Below are positions 4,818-6,553 of a stretch of 6,553 nt of DNA, in pieces. The notes beneath the pieces are model-generated. The model made no database searches and was not told the origin of the DNA. It worked only from the letters and a program-made list of their open reading frames with translations. Made by a program: the position numbers and the translations under genes. The DNA lies in NCBI GenBank assembly GCA_913020255.1, contig CAJWAW010000042.1, positions 1 to 6,553 on the forward strand. The letters are read 5' to 3'. This DNA is from an uncultured Fidelibacterota bacterium (lineage in GTDB: Bacteria; Marinisomatota; Marinisomatia; SCGC-AAA003-L08; GCA-002707645). Position 1 is the stretch's first letter. The number at the start of each line of letters is the position of its first letter.

Positions 4818-6553
4818 ATGGCAGTTAGATTAATTTTAATTATTTTATCATTTTCATTATCATTCTCATATTCAATTAATTATGTATTAGAAGATGCTAA
4901 GCTTGATTTAAATGATAATCATTTTATTATTAACAATTCAAATGCTACAGTTTTAAATAATCACATAACTTATGATATATATCGATTAGAATTTGTTGTG
5001 TCTATCCCTCAAAATATTACATATAAAATAAACAATATTAAATGGGTTAAAACAGATTATGTTACTTCTGATTTACATATGTATGATTTGTTACATATTG
5101 GAGATATGTTTAATTATAGAGGATGTTCTTCTTTGTATATAGATATTTTTCCATATAAAATTGATCATAATGTTTTGTATTACATTGAATCTATCGATAT
5201 TGAATTTAATATTACTGATAATTTAAAGCAGGAATCTTGTTACCCTTCAAATCAAGTATTTAATAAAGATTTTATTATTCAAAATAAAATTAATTTAGTA
5301 AATAATACGGAAATTGATTACTTAGTTATTACAAATAATAATTTACTTGATGTTGCTGAAAATTTAAAAGAGGTTCATAGTGATTTAAATATTGGTATTG
5401 TTTCTACTGATTTAATATATAATTCATATCAAGAATTAGAGCCTGAATACGCCATAAGAGAATATATTATTAATCAAATAGATATGTTTCCTAGTTTAAA
5501 TTACCTTTTAATTTTAGGTGATGAAACAATCGTTCCTCCAATTTATAATGGTTCTGTTCCATCTGATGATTATTATAGTTCATCTAATTTGTTTTCAGCT
5601 AACCCTCAATTATCAACAGGTAGGATGCCTGTAACTAACACTAGTGATGCCCTTTTAATTATTAATAATATAGATCAGTATATTCAGAACCTATATTTTC
5701 CAATAGATAATAACCATATATGGAGGATGGGTATTAATTTACTGAGTGATGATGAGAACAATCCAAATCCAAATAAATATCCAGAGATTAGCCATACGGA
5801 GAATTCACATTTATTATATGAACAGATTAAACAAAATTTTATTCCACACACTTTTTATGGTGTTGATTATGAGCCAATACAGAATTCTGATGGATTATTA
5901 CATGTGAATTTAACAAATAACTTAATTGATAATATTAACAATGGAGTGGCACTTATTAATTATATTGGACATGGTGACTATAACACATTAGCAGATGAAA
6001 AAATTTTAGAATTAGAACGAGATATTAATCTATTTAATATTACAAATTATAAATTACCAATTTGGATTGTTGGTACATGCTCTTTTGGTGAATATGATGG
6101 CAAAGATTCTATGACTGAAGCATTGTTATTACAAGATAAAAGTTCAATTGCTATAATATCTACAACAAGAGGCATAGGAGAAACCTCTAATATTAATTAT
6201 TTAACAAAGTTATTTAATAAAATAAATGATTATGTAGAAATATATAGTGATAATAGCAGATTGGGTGATTTAGTAAGAAATGCAAAAAACAATTCTAGCT
6301 CAGAACACTTATTTCATTTGTTTGGTGACCCAGCATTACCTCTACCATTCCCCAAAAATGAAACAATTATAAATAATCAAATTCCAGAAAGCTTATTAAT
6401 AGGTTCTGATATTTCTTTAGATGTAGGCCCTTACAATGGAAGTATCAATGCATTTGATGCAGAACAAAATATAATTAGGATTTATGAAACTGGAGATTCA
6501 ATTAATTATAATATTCAAGGTGAAAGTATTTATAAGGGTAATTTTTATGAAAA
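4818..6553 (+). CDS. Secreted C25-family cysteine peptidase, PorU-like T9SS sortase (3' end outside window)
   Basis: The frame is open from ATG 4818 to the window edge, giving 578 codons and no stop. The N-terminus is a signal peptide: MAVR, a hydrophobic stretch at residues 5-18, and a likely cut after S19 (S-Y-S|I). A beta-rich region follows to about 165. The gingipain-type (C25) domain then runs from YLVIT (168-172) through LILGD (231-235), SDDYY (249-253) and GRMP (268-271) to LFGDPALPLP (501-510). The catalytic pair is visible: H385 in NYIGHGDYN and C421 in GTCSFGEYD. ISTTRGIG (447-454) follows, matching the TTR segment of PorU proteins. PorU removes the C-terminal signal of T9SS cargo and joins the cargo to surface lipopolysaccharide. 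Length beyond the domain fits PorU, but the N-terminal part looks shorter than in Porphyromonas PorU, so another secreted C25 peptidase remains possible. C25 membership is firm; the PorU role is moderately supported. Confidence 0.85.
   Translation, partial: MAVRLILIILSFSLSFSYSINYVLEDAKLDLNDNHFIINNSNATVLNNHITYDIYRLEFVVSIPQNITYKINNIKWVKTDYVTSDLHMYDLLHIGDMFNYRGCSSLYIDIFPYKIDHNVLYYIESIDIEFNITDNLKQESCYPSNQVFNKDFIIQNKINLVNNTEIDYLVITNNNLLDVAENLKEVHSDLNIGIVSTDLIYNSYQELEPEYAIREYIINQIDMFPSLNYLLILGDETIVPPIYNGSVPSDDYYSSSNLFSANPQLSTGRMPVTNTSDALLIINNIDQYIQNLYFPIDNNHIWRMGINLLSDDENNPNPNKYPEISHTENSHLLYEQIKQNFIPHTFYGVDYEPIQNSDGLLHVNLTNNLIDNINNGVALINYIGHGDYNTLADEKILELERDINLFNITNYKLPIWIVGTCSFGEYDGKDSMTEALLLQDKSSIAIISTTRGIGETSNINYLTKLFNKINDYVEIYSDNSRLGDLVRNAKNNSSSEHLFHLFGDPALPLPFPKNETIINNQIPESLLIGSDISLDVGPYNGSINAFDAEQNIIRIYETGDSINYNIQGESIYKGNFYE

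Noticed and set aside
1..6553. CRISPR array, insertion sequence, tRNA or rRNA
   Set aside because: No regularly spaced repeats, terminal inverted repeats, transposase motifs or tRNA-like cloverleaf were seen; repeated short AT words reflect base composition.
4818..6553. Peptidase frame as a pseudogene because no stop or complete ORF is present
   Set aside because: Codon-by-codon reading shows an intact frame with all catalytic motifs in order; it is simply cut by the window edge.

Overview
This is a very AT-rich window (by eye roughly a quarter to 30% G+C) with tightly packed bacterial genes using the standard code. The gene set is a dolichol-phosphate-mannosyltransferase-like GT2, an O-antigen/exopolysaccharide-type glycosyltransferase cluster with a sulfotransferase, an endonuclease III with an atypical cysteine tail, and a C25 peptidase resembling PorU, the sortase of the type IX secretion system (T9SS). 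This suggests a low-GC member of the FCB group. A marine lineage such as Marinimicrobia/SAR406 or a low-GC Bacteroidota fits best. The assignment is inference; no rRNA or other phylogenetic marker is present.

Layout. Positions 1-3935 form one plus-strand run of five genes with overlaps or gaps of only 2-3 bases: the 3' end of a membrane-anchored DPM1-like glycosyltransferase (1-534, 5' end outside the window), a GT4 glycosyltransferase (531-1661), a GT2 glycosyltransferase (1651-2412), a PAPS-dependent sulfotransferase (2416-3291) and nth, endonuclease III (3294-3935). A minus-strand short-chain dehydrogenase/reductase (3932-4636) converges on nth, and the two stop codons overlap in a TTAA. 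A 35-codon open frame on the minus strand (4629-4736) overlaps the start of the SDR gene. The intergenic region 4637-4817 carries plausible divergent promoters. A large secreted C25-family cysteine peptidase (from 4818) then runs open off the right edge; at least 578 codons are visible.

How the genes may work together. The first four genes look like part of a surface-glycan locus: a polyprenyl-phosphate sugar transferase, two chain-building transferases and a sulfotransferase, suggesting a sulfated surface polysaccharide. In T9SS bacteria PorU attaches secreted cargo to a surface lipopolysaccharide, so a PorU-like gene close to a glycan locus is suggestive, but the SDR gene and a promoter region lie between them and no functional link is shown. 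nth is a housekeeping DNA repair gene that appears to share the glycan transcript.
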